This document shows, piece after piece, positions 24,247 through 34,936 of a stretch of 64,000 bases of DNA (the stretch's first letter is position 1; each line of letters begins with the position of its first letter). The notes beneath the pieces are model-generated. The model saw nothing but the letters and a program-made list of their open reading frames with translations, was not told where the DNA came from and did no database searches. The translations under genes and the position numbers were made by a program. This DNA comes from Guadua angustifolia (Eukaryota > Streptophyta > Magnoliopsida > Poales > Poaceae), in NCBI GenBank assembly GCA_036346375.1, contig CM070514.1, forward strand, positions 11,932,463 through 11,996,462, written 5' to 3'.

Positions 24247-24939
24247 CCTTTGTAAGGACCCGAATCCAACCATTCGAATCCACTGTGTTTTTCCAAGACT
24301 AGTCCTGTGATCAAACGCTAGTACACACAACTTAACATCGGTAAGCATCATATCATACACAACAATAAGAATAATAGGACTTTATTGATTGAATGTAACT
24401 AGTGTATGATCTTATGATCACTTACATTATTCAGCCTTGCAAGGAAATAATAAGACAAATGCAGCGGAAAGTAGTAGAAAACGTAGATGTCCCATCAAGA
24501 CACCACAAAGCGATCGACAAGGATTGGCCTAGTGACACGCGGCCCACCGAAAGTCCTTCTCCAATATTGAAGATGATTCCTCCACTGTTGTTGGTTGTTA
24601 AGCAAGGGTGAGTACACCAACACGTACTCAACAAGTTGTGCACAGAATGCATTTCTATTATAACTATATGCAGGCTTATTCCAAAGGAAGGCTTATGGTT
24701 CATAAGCAGTAAAGCTACATTTGAAACACATACATTAATAGATTAAAAAGACATTAAAACAAATAGTAACAAGTAATAGATTCAGTGATTCTCATGTAAA
24801 CCAAGTTTTTCGGTCCTAAGTCAAGATTCAACCTTTCATGGCAACCTGCCATCCATCCCAAATTTTATTTTGCAAAAGTCTAACCCTTAGTTGACCGAGG
24901 CAAGACTAACCAAAAGTTCATCATAAAACCAAATACGAC

Positions 24940-25125
24940 CACCCAATTGCCACTCTTAGCCCACCAAATGCGACCGCCCAATTGCCACTCTTGGCCCACC
25001 AAAATCCAAATGCGATCGCCTAATTGCCACTCTTGGCCCACCAAAAATCAAATGCGATCACTAATTGCCACTCTTGGCCCACCAAAACCAAATGCATCAC
25101 TAATTGCCACTCTTGGCCCACCGTA
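24940..25125. repeat. LTR minisatellite, five copies
   Basis: GCCACTCTT(G/A)GCCCAC starts at 24949, 24983, 25025, 25067 and 25105, spaced 34-42 bp. Spacers vary around AAATGCGATC(GC)CTAATT. Confidence 0.9.
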
Positions 25126-26426
25126 AACAATCTTGCCACTTGCCTCGGTTTAAATCATTTTTCCCACCCCAGCTTGATTACCAAACACCACGTGCTTTTC
25201 ACAAATCAACATCGCTATGCGTGACTCATTGTCACAACAACTCAATCTCTTTGTGCCACCACACATGGCCCACAAATTATTTTCATAGTTCCATATTCCA
25301 TTAGTCAAGATTAATAAACAATATTCCAAGAGCATGTGATGACGTAGCATGGCTAAGTAATTCTATTCCGTTCTAACTATCCATGTTGATTTTCTATTAA
25401 CCAACTATAATCAACCAACCTAGGGTGACAAGTGGATCATAGCATACAATTTAACAAGGTAGGGTGTAATTCAAAAGGTACGATAGCTAGTCCCAAATTT
25501 ATGTTGAAATCATTTATACACATAAAATAACAAGTGATACGGTAAATCAAAATAGCATGCAATCTAGTTTATGGGTGCAACATGATCAAAGCACAACTTG
25601 CCTTGCTTAAGTTCTTGGTATTGCTCCAAAGATTGATCTTGAGATGATAGTTCCTCCTTCGAAACCTTGCTCAACTCAACGTCTACGCGAATCGAGAGAG
25701 AAAGCAAAATAAAAACCAAAACCAAATAGCAAATAAACACCAAATCCAAAGATCAAATGAACTCAAAAATTCGAATAAAATCCACCATTAGATAAATCTT
25801 AATTTTATAAATTTCTAGAAATTTGAATCACCTTAATCGGAGTTCATATGTAAAAGTTATAACATTCAGAAGTTTAGTTAATTCTGAAATTAGAATTTCT
25901 TATTTTCCCGAATTATTTCTGTAAAGGAAAATATGGATTTTCTCGCCTTGCTATACGCATTTAAACGTGGCGAAATCTAGACCGATGAACTCAATCTAAC
26001 TACACGGGTAAATCTACTACGTGATTCAATATCAACCGTCCGACTTAAACCCAACGATTGATATTTAATATGAGACGCTTACCGATTCCAAACGTTACGA
26101 CTTAATCCCAATCGCTCGATGAAGATCCGACGACTGACGAAGCTCCCGATCAGCGATGATGCGGCGGCGACTTGAATTCACCGGAGACGACGACGACGAC
26201 CTCGGCAGCGCGTTCGGAAATCTCCTGGCGACGCCCGCTACCCTTCGTAATTTTCCCCGACAGCACGACTCGCTTGATGCTCCTGATTCCTTGCCGCTCA
26301 ATTCCTCCGACAACGCCGGCGCGCTGCTAACCTTCGCGATTTTCCTTCGATCGACGGCGCGACTCGCTCGAGCGCCTGGAAATTCTTCTTCTGTCGCTTG
26401 TTCCTCCTGGCGTCGCTGCTCACGGC

Positions 26427-26433
26427 TTAAATA
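26427..26433 (-). promoter_or_regulatory. Candidate TATA box of 5' LTR
   Basis: Minus-strand GGCTATTTAAGCCG, identical to the box in the 3' LTR. In the 5' LTR it would drive the element transcript towards lower coordinates. Confidence 0.5.
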
Positions 26434-28770
26434 GCCAATGCGCCCGTACTTTCCGCTCTCCCACATGGAAGGTCTCCCGATTCCTTGCCAAAATCGGCGC
26501 CAACACCAGCAATTCGAATCGGTCACATCTTGGCTCCTCCCGCCCGATGGAAAGACTTTGCTCCTTGCCAAATCGGCCACGCCGTCCTGCTTTTCCCGCG
26601 CACCGACGGAGGACGCGAGTAGAAGTTCGTGGCGCCAACGGGGTGAGCTGGCAGAGCCTGCTTCGGACACAAGCTGGAATCGGTGACACGAAGCCGTTCC
26701 TTTCCTGATCGACAGCCGAGAGTCGCCCACATGTTCGATCGCACCTACCTTCGGAATCCATCTCGCCAGCGCCCATACTTCTCCCGCCCGATCAAGACTT
26801 CGATTCCGTGACGATCTCGGCGCCAGCGCGAGTACTTCGAGTCGGCCACGCCCTACGCGCTGGGGAATCCAGAAGTCCTTCACGCATCCGGTTCGAACTC
26901 ATCCGCACGATGGGAATTCCACATCACTCGGAAGCTCTACCAACACACAGGCTTTAGCGGCCAAGTAGTATACGACCGTGAAGGAACAGTGCTCTGCCAC
27001 GGTGGTGCTGTCCAACAATTTCCAGCCGGTTTTCTAATTAAAACATTTGGATTTGTTTAAGGCAACGAAGTTACCAGTAAAATTCCAGAGAAATCTCAGA
27101 AATACTTTTGGTATATATAGTCTGGACTCAGATAAAATATTTTTAGAAAAACTTTATTTTAAATTTATCTGTTTGTAATTAGTTTTCGAAAGGAGGCAAT
27201 ATACTTTTAAAATAATCCAATAAATCTCAGAAAATCCAATTAAATCCAGAAATATCACAAAAATCATAACTTGCAATAAAATAATATTTAATACATAAAA
27301 AGCCAAAAATTGGGATGTTACAATATGGTTGGCAATATTTTACTATCGATTGTGAGTTCGGTCACCATGACCCCGTTGATTATGTGAGATCACCTGTGAA
27401 GTCATTCAAAACCATATTAATTTTAATCAGATCTTCATCAGACTTACGCAGCTTTTTGCATGTAGTGTAGGGCATCAAGTTGACAGTTGCTCCTCCATCA
27501 GTAAGCATCCTTAATATCGACTTGCCATTGATATGACCTTTTAAATATAATGGCTTCAAATGCCGATGATCTTTTTAAGGCTGCTCAAAAACTACATCTT
27601 GAGGCTCCAATCACAACTAAGCAAAAGTTCCCTTAATCGATACAGTACTTATTTTGAGCACATCGAAGGTGGAGATTCATCCCGAGTCATAGGTGAATCC
27701 AAAATCGTCAGCTGAGTCAAATTCATCCTCAACATATTTCTTTTCCCTCCACTTTTTCTTACCAATTTTCATTGGCCGGAGCTCACTATAGGTCTCATCC
27801 CTCTGTTTTTCCTGCTTAGCTTCTCTCATCTCTAGGGTTCTTAACATCTGAAGCTGTCTGCTTTATGCTAAACCTTGGGGGAGACCACCTAGACTTTGGT
27901 TCGATTTGCTCATGTATTTTACCAACCAGATCAACCTTAGGCGTAGAACTCAACCCTTCGTCCAGTCGTGTTTTCTCTTGGATCGGCCTAGAAATCCTTT
28001 CATAAATTGATCCCTTATTGACTCGTTCATCATGATGGCCCTGTATCAGCTTAGATATTCTATCTTTAACTGATTGTCACTGCCAATCACCTTGGCATGA
28101 GTAGTGTTCCATCAGACATGTGTACGATGACGGTAAAGCTAACCCTTTTTCCCAACAGAACTGCCAAAAATGGCATCGTTTGTGAGCCTTTTCAAGGTTG
28201 TTGGGCCAATATATATTATCTAGCCGACGTGCAGGATAATGTGGCTTGTTGTTTCTTCTTTCATGCATCTCCAATAGTTGGGAGAAAGTTGGGTTTGGCT
28301 TGTGAGTCCGCTTTCGTGGTGGCGACGCTCTCTTAGCCTTGTACTACTTGCCGATCTGTAGGTCTCCCTTTGGCCTAATGATCCTTGAATCTTCCCTTCA
28401 AGATTGGTTTCTATTTGAAATGAGCCTACCATGATTTTTAGGGTCTCTCTGCCACTAGAACTTGACTCAACATCAACATGACGTGAAACCCTTGACCCTA
28501 TGTCTTGTATCAGCTTTTTTTCCTTTTCTAAAACATTAGACCATGTTGATCGGGAAAGGATTAGCGTCCAATTGCATCGTCAGCTCTTTTGTGAATTTTA
28601 GTCGGCCATCTTTTAAAACCGATTGTAAGTGCTATTAGAAAATATTGCAATCATTAGTATTATGAGAAAAAGAATGATGCCACTTGCAATACCTTCACTT
28701 CTTAATTTCTACAACCAATGGTATAGTATGTCCTTCAAGCAACTGTAAAACAACTTCCTTCAGATGATAC

Positions 28771-29007
28771 TATAATACCCTGGCCCAAATTAGCTCAAAG
28801 TCCAACCTACTGTAGGGCGAACCTACGCATGCATAGCACCCTACTTACACTTTCATCCTCGCTTCGTGTAAAAGGGTTAACCTGAAGGTGCTATTTTGGA
28901 CCCAACAGGTATTATATACTACTACAACTCACTTTGTGCAAACAATGTGGGACTAATCCCACCACCGCTCCACATGGGCGTTCATATTAACGGATCGAGG
29001 TATTACA
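28771..29007. repeat. Left LTR of TRIM-like element
   Basis: It shares nearly all of its length with the copy at 29239-29485. The right copy carries about 10 extra bases (CCACATGAGC region near 29450) and scattered transitions. Confidence 0.85.
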
Positions 29008-29238
29008 CTCACCCCCAAGGGCTGATGCCCTCGGCAACACATCGTATACATGGCAGATACCTAGAACCAGCCCTCGGTAGCACACCGTATACATGACAGA
29101 AACCCAGAACCACTCCTCGATATAAGGCCGTGCGTCCAGTACTAGCACATATGCTATGCCGTGTGGCCACTTCGGGCCCACATGCGCCATGTGCCACATG
29201 CCCACGTCCTTGTCCCACATGGGCCCATGTAGACCATT

Positions 29239-29485
29239 TGTAACACCCTGGCCTAAATTAGCTCAAAGTACAACCTACCATAGGGTGGACCTACGCATAC
29301 ATAACACCACACTTACACTTTCGTCCTTACTTCATGTAAAAGGGTTAACCCGATGGTGCTATGTTTGGATCCAACAGGTATTATATACTACTACAACTCA
29401 CTTTGTGCAAACAATGTAGGATTAATCTCACCACCACTCCACATGGGCCACATGAGCCTTCGCATTAACAGGCCGAGGTATTACA
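29239..29485. repeat. Right LTR of TRIM-like element
   Basis: It begins TGTAACACCCTGGCC and ends GGTATTACA, with the usual TG...CA boundaries. Confidence 0.85.
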
Positions 29486-30040
29486 GATACTCTATGCAAC
29501 ATGTGACCCAAATCAATAAATTTCTACCCATCAAATTTTTTCTTTAGCTAAGGAATTAATCCTTAGAAAGTTAAATTGGCTAACTGATTGTCAAGCAAAG
29601 TGACACTAAAACATTGATTTCCTATTTCCCTAAATTTCTTAATATAATATGCAATCGATTCCCTAAATTTCTAGCAGACAGAACTTAAATTAGAAATCCT
29701 AAGCTCTAAGCTTCTCAAGAAAAGTACTTGTGGAATCGGCTTTCTAAATTGGTTTAGAAATTGATCGAATTCGGGGGTAAGCTTGTTAACCATATTGAAA
29801 GTTCAAGCTCCATTAATTTGGTTTTGGTGTTAATAAAAAATCTAATATAGAGACTAATTCTTTTGATAATCATATATTGATTAGTCTCAATTGTTAATTA
29901 ATGACAAATCTTTTATAAGACTAACTCTTTTGTTGAGCTTAACTCTTGTTAGTCTCTTTTGGATGAAAAAGATGGAAATATCAAAGGTATGCATTCGAGC
30001 TCATATAATATATCTTGTTGCATTCCTTGGATACAATACC

Positions 30041-30712
30041 TGTCGACAATCGGGATCGCCTGACTGCAAAAGTGTATGGGGGTTGATGTGAATGCAGGAC
30101 CCGAAACTAGCTTCGCTCACCGAGGAAATGGACTCACTGCTTCAATGGTCGGAGAAAAGAGGAAAAGAGGGAGACACCGAGATTTATACTGGTTCGAGCC
30201 CCCAGAACAAGTAATAACTCTACTCCATCTTGCCCAGAGGCGGAGAAATTCACTATGTTTGAGTACAAGGGATGCTCTCTAGCTCGAGCTCCTGCAGTCT
30301 GAGTGTGTGTGTGTGTGTGTGTTATGAAATGCTAGGCTTGAGTGTGTCTTGCCCCCTGTGTTTGTCTCAGGGGGGTTTTATGCCTCTCCCGGCCATTACC
30401 AGAAACAGCCGAGAGAGATTCCCGGACGAGTGGCTTCATGCGCACTAAAGTTGGATCATAACCACCCTGTAATTGTCACCCACATCTGACTTTACACCAC
30501 CATTTAAGGATCTTGGTAACCGTCAGTGTGAATGCTCGACCTAGATCCCCGAGCTTGACCCCCCGGACGGGAGCTGGTTCCTTACCCCCTAGCTCAAGGT
30601 CGAGCGGGAGCCGCGTGGTCGACGACGCGGTCAGAGGCCTCACAGCTCGAGCTCGAGCTAGGGGTTTGTTAAATGATCCGTTGACCGGGCAGGGGTTCTT
30701 CAGTCCTCGACA
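30041..30712 (-). repeat. 3' LTR of Tat-2 (672 bp)
   Basis: TGTCGACAATCG...CTCGACA on the plus strand. It contains a (GT)n tract (30302-30321), longer than in the other LTR, and on the minus strand GGCATAAAACCCC (around 30372-30385), a TATA-like box. Sequence outside it towards the inside (GCTAGCCCCCGAGG) is a purine tract on the minus strand. Confidence 0.93.
30302..30321. repeat. (GT)n microsatellite in Tat-2 3' LTR
   Basis: About ten GT units here, against about four at the matching place in the 5' LTR (44354-44362), which shows slippage since insertion. Confidence 0.9.
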
Positions 30713-31249
30713 GCTAGCCCCCGAGGCTCAAGTTGTAATCCAGGCACCTGGGATGACCTTGAGTCTCATGATCTGGAGAAGGGGACGGACTTCTGGTTGT
30801 GCTCAGAGTTGCTCAAGCTCGAAGTCGAGTTCAATACTGCAAGCGGGGTCTTGATATAGTCACGCCTAAAACGCTCGGGCTTTCCGGTGCTTCGACTAAG
30901 CTTGGAAACGTTTGAGCTCGAGGTCGGATGTAGACCAACCAAGGGACTTGGCGCAATTATGCCTGACGACCCTCGGGCTTCGAAGTCTCAGTACGGACAC
31001 GGAAGAGCAGCGAAAAAGCTCACGACACATCGATTCCGTCGCCAAATCCCGGAGTGCGCTAGTCGAAGCACAATCGGTGCGCCTTTTGAGGCGCAATAGC
31101 CCCCAGCTGTCATCGATCGGGGCTCATAAAGCCCGAACCATCGGCTCCTTTGAAAAATTCCCAAACTTCCTTCAATCCTTGGCGATCCCGACTTTCTAGC
31201 CTTCTGTCCAGCCGCCTTTTCTTCCCCGAACAAGCACCAAACTAACCTC
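30713..31249 (+). promoter_or_regulatory. Upstream region of Tat-2 antisense gene
   Basis: This GC-rich stretch between the 3' LTR and the antisense ATG has no convincing coding on either strand. A weak TATA-like TCATAAAGCC lies at about 31125, 120 bp before the ATG. The antisense promoter, if one exists, should be here or in the LTR. Function is inferred from position only. Confidence 0.3.
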
Positions 31250-34211
31250 ATGGCCAAGTTCGAGAAGAGCACTTTGTCGCTGGCAAAGATGAAGGAGATC
31301 GAAGGTCTGGGGCTGCTGGATTCGGCGACATGGCGGTTGCCGGGCGGGGAGACTGAGCCGCAGCCCCGAGAAGACGAGCTCGTCAGCACCGAGCAGTACA
31401 TGCTCTTTGGCTTGCGGACGCTGGAGAGCAACTTCATGGCGTCGGTCCTTGTACAATGTGAGATAGAACTCGTCAATCTAGTGCCGAACTCCGTCCTTCT
31501 CCTTTCTATCTTTTCTTATTTGTGCAAGGGGTTCTTGGGAATCCTCCCTACCCCCTCTCTCTTTTTTTGCTTTTTCTTCTTGTTCCACACCAGGAAGGAC
31601 CCCGAGGTTGGGTGCCTCTACTTTCGGTTGCGAACGGGACTTCCTTAGTCCTTCCCCCAACTCCATGCTCGGGACTCTATCGGCCTATAGACCGAGAGGT
31701 GGTTCTACCTGAAGGGAGGCAAGGATGGCGCGCTCGCGTACGATGGAGCGCCCATCGTAGGCAAGCAGCAGACCCCCGAGGCGGATGACCTGGCAGTCGA
31801 CCAAGAAGCCATCGCCGCCATCCACATCTGCGCTACGCGCGGCCTCACTGGTCAAGCCATCACCAACGACTTATTGCGGAACCGGGTGTTTCCTCTACGA
31901 AAGAGGTTGCACTCGTTCTTCGAGATCGAGGGACGCGACGACCTCACCCGTGAGGGCCCGACCGGTAAGTCTTCTTGAACTGAAAACTGCTCAAACTCGA
32001 GCTTGGGGATATCTAACAGTCTTGCCTTTCCAGCAGCGCCGAAGGAGTCCTGACTTGCAGCCAGGATGACCAAGATGTTCGGGAAAGCGGCGTTCGATTA
32101 CTCCATGGATGACCCCGTCCCAAAGAACGTGCTGAGCCGAAGCGCTGAGGTAAGATATCTCAAGTCAGGGCCTAGCTCGGGAGCTTTTGGGCCCGTACTG
32201 ACTTTTGTTTGTGCCTACAGGAGAGCCAAGAGTTGCTCAAGATGGCGAAGCGGATACTGCTGTTGCCCGGAGTGAGCAAGGGCAAGAAGGCAGGCAAAAG
32301 ACCGCCTCTAGACGCCCCGAGCGGCAGAGCCCCGAAGAAGCAGCACGTCGAGTGGGGTGACCGCTCAATGGTAAGTTTACCCTTGGTCGAGCTTGAATCT
32401 TGTTCGAACTCGTGTTTCTTTCTTTTCACCCTTTCTGATTATTTCTTCCCTTCTCGTAGCAGCAAAGGGCTACGGCGGCCACTAGGACCTCAAGCACCTA
32501 GGCAGCCCCAGGTTCCCAATCGCAGGGCCCTAGGTATACTGCCATGGGGAACCCGGAGCCTCCTCATGCTCCAAGATCTCCAGCACGAGGCATTCAGAGA
32601 AGGGACGCCTCTTCACCTCCGGGGCGCCGAGACTCCTGACAACCCTCCTCGAGGCGGAGGGTCGTGACTCAGGTACCTCGACTTCTTCTTTGGTCGTAGA
32701 GTTTCCTTTTGCCTTAGTGCAGTAACCTTCCTTGCCGCAGATTTTGAGTGCTCGAACTCACTCCTGACATCCCCTGACAATGGCCGTTGTCCAGGGCAAG
32801 TCCAAGTCCGAGGAGGAGTCCTCGTTTGAGCTGGTCCACCACCCCCACACGGGCCAGGATCGCACCTCCATGGTTCCCCACGGATGGGTTGCGACCAACG
32901 AATCCGAGCAAGGACTCGCCGATGTGGACGAAGATGCGGCCCGAGCCGTCGCCGGTGGAGAGGAGGCCGACGACGCCGTGGCTACTGGAGCCGAAGTCTC
33001 CCCGGTCGAAGCTGCAGGGGGAGCGAGGCTCAAGGTGCTTCGATCGTCGAGGCTGAGGCTATTCAGGCTAAACCTGCTATGGTCGTTTTGACCGCTGAGA
33101 TCGAAACGACCCCAGCCACCGAAGCCGACGATTCCTTGGCCGAAGCCGCCGCGGGGGACCAAGCCGAAGACCCGTCCAGGGCCGCCGCGGAGGAAGAGGC
33201 GGAAGATACTCTGACCATGGAGGTCAGGGCCAGCCTGGCTGGAGGAGTCGAGCCCGAGGCCGAATCAGGCCTTCAAGAAGACGAGGAGGTCCGTGCGGAG
33301 GTTGCTACTGGCGAGGTCGACCCTTCGCTAACGAGACTCTGCCCGGGTGCCTCGACTTCAGCAGAAGGCCGCACCGAGCCTGGGGCGCCAAGCAGCAGGT
33401 CCATCGGGCCTCACCGCGTGGCTTTCGAGGACCATCTTAGCCAGGTACAATATGATTTCCTCTAACTCCTCTTGTCTCTCGCCCTCCTCTCTTTGGTAAA
33501 ACATGACTTCTTTTGAATTTTGCAGGCTGTGGACCTCATCGCTTAGGGGCTTCAAGGTCTCTAGAGGCATTCTGGCTCTCTGAAGGCCATCCTCAACAAG
33601 ATGGAGGAGCGGGAGAGCCGCCTGTTCTAGCTCGAGGAAACACTGGAGGTCAAGCTGGAGGAGTCCGGGCGAAGGACAGCGGCCCACGCCACCGAGCTCG
33701 CCACACTCCAAGGGACGCTGAGGGCACTCGAGGCTACCCACGCGTCCGAGCTCAGCTAGGCCATCAGCGCCGTGCGCGACCACGCGTTCAAGGCCGTGGA
33801 AGACGAACGCGCACAGTCGCCAGGGTGCTTGAGGCTGAGCGCGTGGAAGCCTCCAAGGCCCTCGAAGCCTAGCAGGCGAAGGTGGAGGAGCTGGAGAAGC
33901 TAGTAGCGGATCAGGCAGCCGCCCCGGCGAAGACCTCCGCCGGGCTCGAGGCAAGGGTCATTGAGCTTGAGGAGAAGCTAGGGCGAGCAACCAAGACGTC
34001 GAAGAGCGCCTTGGCCCAACTCTAGGACGAGCGGAGCCATGCCACCAGCTCTGTAGTCGAGACTCTTTGCCTACAAGGCGAGCTGTCGGCGTTAAGGACG
34101 AAGGTCACCGAACTCGAGCAGGAGAAGCTTGTCCGCGACATGGCGGACCTGTAGTTAGGATTAGGTCTATGGATTTTGTAACTATGACTTTGTAAAGAAA
34201 AAGTTAATAAA
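31250..34211 (+). pseudogene. Antisense accessory gene of Tat-2 (Transposase_28-like, six exons)
   Basis: Exons: 31250-31964, 32034-32149, 32221-32370, about 32460-32672, 32741-33444 and 33526-34155, with introns starting GTAAGT, GTAAGA, GTAAGT, GTACCT and GTACAA, all ending in AG. Exon 1 stays in one frame with only two TAG stops and encodes MAKFEKSTLSLAKMKEIEGL, WRLPGGETEPQPREDELV, LVNLVPNSVLLLSIFSYLCK GFLGI and WFYLKGGKDG. This resembles the plant family Transposase_28 (putative gypsy type transposon), known from plant retroelements. Exon 3 is Lys-rich, exon 5 acidic and Ala/Glu-rich, exon 6 a heptad-like coiled coil (ELATLQGTLRALEATHASEL) with several TAGs. AATAAA lies at 34206-34211. It runs opposite to gag-pol. 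It is decayed in this copy; its role in the element is unknown. Confidence 0.75.
34206..34211 (+). terminator. Poly(A) signal of antisense gene
   Basis: AATAAA about 50 bases after the last coiled-coil codons and the TAG near 34153. It faces the pol poly(A) signal from the other strand. Confidence 0.55.
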
Positions 34212-34579
34212 ACAAAACCATTCTTGAACGAAATATTTGTTGTATGAAACTTTTATCTTTGTCTTTTATCGCGTACTTAGCCTTTTTCGGGGCAGTATAC
34301 CCCTCGTCCAGCCCCCGTTGTGGTCAAGGTCGAGCAACGCTGGCCTTGGACATAATCTCCAGCAATTAGGATCCACGAAAATCAACCTCCGACGCCGTGA
34401 CCTACAAGGTCGGTAGAAGGTTTTCCATCCTATTGGGGAAACTGTTAGGGTTGAAGTCATTAAGCATACTTCTGTATGGGAGGAGCTAAGTTCCCGAAGG
34501 TTCTGGAGTTGCTTAGATTGGACTCTAGAACTCCCGAGTCCGGTTTGTGCTTGCTCGACGGTTTCAAATGTGGACTTTG

Positions 34580-34860
34580 GTTCAACTCCTGCCATAGGGG
34601 GAGTCGTGATGCGATGAGAATCGGCTTACTACTGGCACGACCCCTGGAGGTGAACTTCAAGATCGCAACATTCGAATCGGGTTCGGAAGCACTTATGCAC
34701 GGGTCGGATCCGGGAAAGCTCTAGCTTGACTAAAGCTATACATCCTCGAGCGGGATCTCTGATTCAAGCCCTGCTACAGGGGGAGCCATGACACGATAAG
34801 AATCGGCTTACTGCTGGCATGACCCCTGGAGGTGAATCCTGAGACCGCAACGCCCAGTAC
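34580..34860. repeat. Two-copy direct repeat between convergent Tat-2 genes
   Basis: About 75 bp around AGAATCGGCTTACT(A/G)CTGGCA and GACCCCTGGAGGTGAA occur at about 34590-34670 and 34770-34855. They share a preceding GGGGGAG element. No protein is encoded. Confidence 0.75.
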
Positions 34861-34913
34861 AAAGTATAGGAAAAAGAAAAGACAAAGACTAATATAGTCA
34901 ATGAATAATAACT

Positions 34914-34919
34914 TTTATT
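34914..34919 (-). terminator. Poly(A) signal downstream of Tat-2 pol
   Basis: On the minus strand TTAATAAAAG provides AATAAA about 20 bases after the pol stop that follows SWNIDQLRKFYV. It could end an element transcript between pol and the antisense gene. Confidence 0.45.
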
Positions 34920-34936
34920 AAAAATTGAGACAAAGA

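Larger units (their letters stand above)
17494..27322 (-). mobile_element. Complete chromodomain (Tekay/Del-type) Ty3/gypsy element, decayed
   Basis: Two LTRs of 3012 and 3072 bp flank a 3745-bp internal region, all inside an ATATG duplication. On the minus strand the order is 5' LTR (24251-27322), PBS (24235-24246), gag zinc knuckle, RT remnants, integrase, chromodomain, polypurine tract and 3' LTR (17494-20505). Long LTRs and a C-terminal chromodomain are typical of Tekay/Del chromoviruses. The internal region is shorter than I would expect for a full gag-pol and its RT is barely readable, so large internal losses are likely. Confidence 0.92.
24251..27322 (-). repeat. 5' LTR of chromodomain element (3072 bp)
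   Basis: Same ends as the 3' LTR (TGTAAGGACCCG...GGGATGTTACA on the plus strand). It has five minisatellite copies (24949-25120) against four, and local differences are denser in the GC-rich block (26640-27010) than in the AT-rich parts. A 262-codon minus-strand open frame (26095-26883) is shortened in the partner LTR, so I do not regard it as a gene. Confidence 0.93.
17489..27327 (-). repeat. ATATG target-site duplication of chromodomain element
   Basis: ATATG at 17489-17493 and again at 27323-27327, directly outside the two LTR ends. Removing the element and one copy rejoins the Tat-1 protease reading. Confidence 0.93.
17400..27540 (-). pseudogene. Tat-1 protease, split by the chromodomain element
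   Basis: The two halves lie on either side of the insertion. Right of it (27323-27540) the minus strand encodes LTDGGATVNLMPYTTCKKLR, with the D-G-G-A active-site motif of Tat proteases, then DLIKINMVLNDFTGDL and VTELTIDSKILPTI. Left of it (17400-17493) it continues FFVVDAKWNYSVQLGRDWIH and PSTMH, a diagnostic protease C-terminus. The break at the ATATG duplication falls between these, which independently confirms the insertion site. A stop and frameshift near 27390 are present. Confidence 0.82.
28771..29485. mobile_element. TRIM-like miniature LTR retrotransposon (715 bp)
   Basis: Two direct repeats of 237 bp (28771-29007) and 247 bp (29239-29485) enclose 231 bp and are flanked by a perfect GATAC duplication. 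The right copy runs TGTAACACCC...GAGGTATTACA; the left begins TATAATACCC, one change from TGTAATACCC. The inside encodes no recognisable protein. A purine-rich run on the minus strand (CCTTGGGGGTGAG) next to 29007 could be the polypurine tract, which would make the element minus-oriented. No standard initiator-Met PBS is visible. The size and structure fit TRIM/SMART elements, which need proteins from other elements. Confidence 0.85.
28766..29490. repeat. GATAC target-site duplication of TRIM-like element
   Basis: GATAC at 28766-28770 and 29486-29490, directly outside the two short direct repeats. Confidence 0.9.
14095..29790 (-). mobile_element. Tat-1: old Ty3/gypsy Tat element, multiply interrupted
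   Basis: Reading leftwards on the minus strand from 29790 one meets gag, protease, RT, RNase H and integrase of a Ty3/gypsy Tat-lineage polyprotein. Own parts are 29486-29790, 27323-28770 and 14095-17493. The gaps are a TRIM-like element (28771-29485) and a complete chromodomain element (17494-27322), each with its own target duplication. Its own LTRs are not identifiable in the window: the right end meets a Sirevirus-type LTR, the left end an unrelated LTR fragment. Stops and frameshifts are frequent, so it is among the oldest layers. Confidence 0.8.
27550..29790 (-). pseudogene. Tat-1 gag (degenerate, split by TRIM-like element)
   Basis: Right of the TRIM insertion (29491-29790) the minus strand encodes FDQFLNQFRKPIPQ and FRESIAYYIKKFREIGNQCF, the capsid end of Tat gag proteins. 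Left of it, about 28640-28700 encodes KYCKWHHSFSHNTNDCNIF, the Cys/His segment that follows the capsid in this lineage. From 28600 to 27550 the gag-protease linker is present in broken frames. Gag would form the particle in the cytoplasm. Stops are numerous. Confidence 0.75.

Noticed and set aside
26095..26883. 262-codon minus-strand open frame in the 5' LTR of the chromodomain element
   Set aside because: The matching frame in the other LTR (19293-19901) is shorter and frameshifted, overlapping frames exist on both strands, and the GC-rich composition explains open frames.
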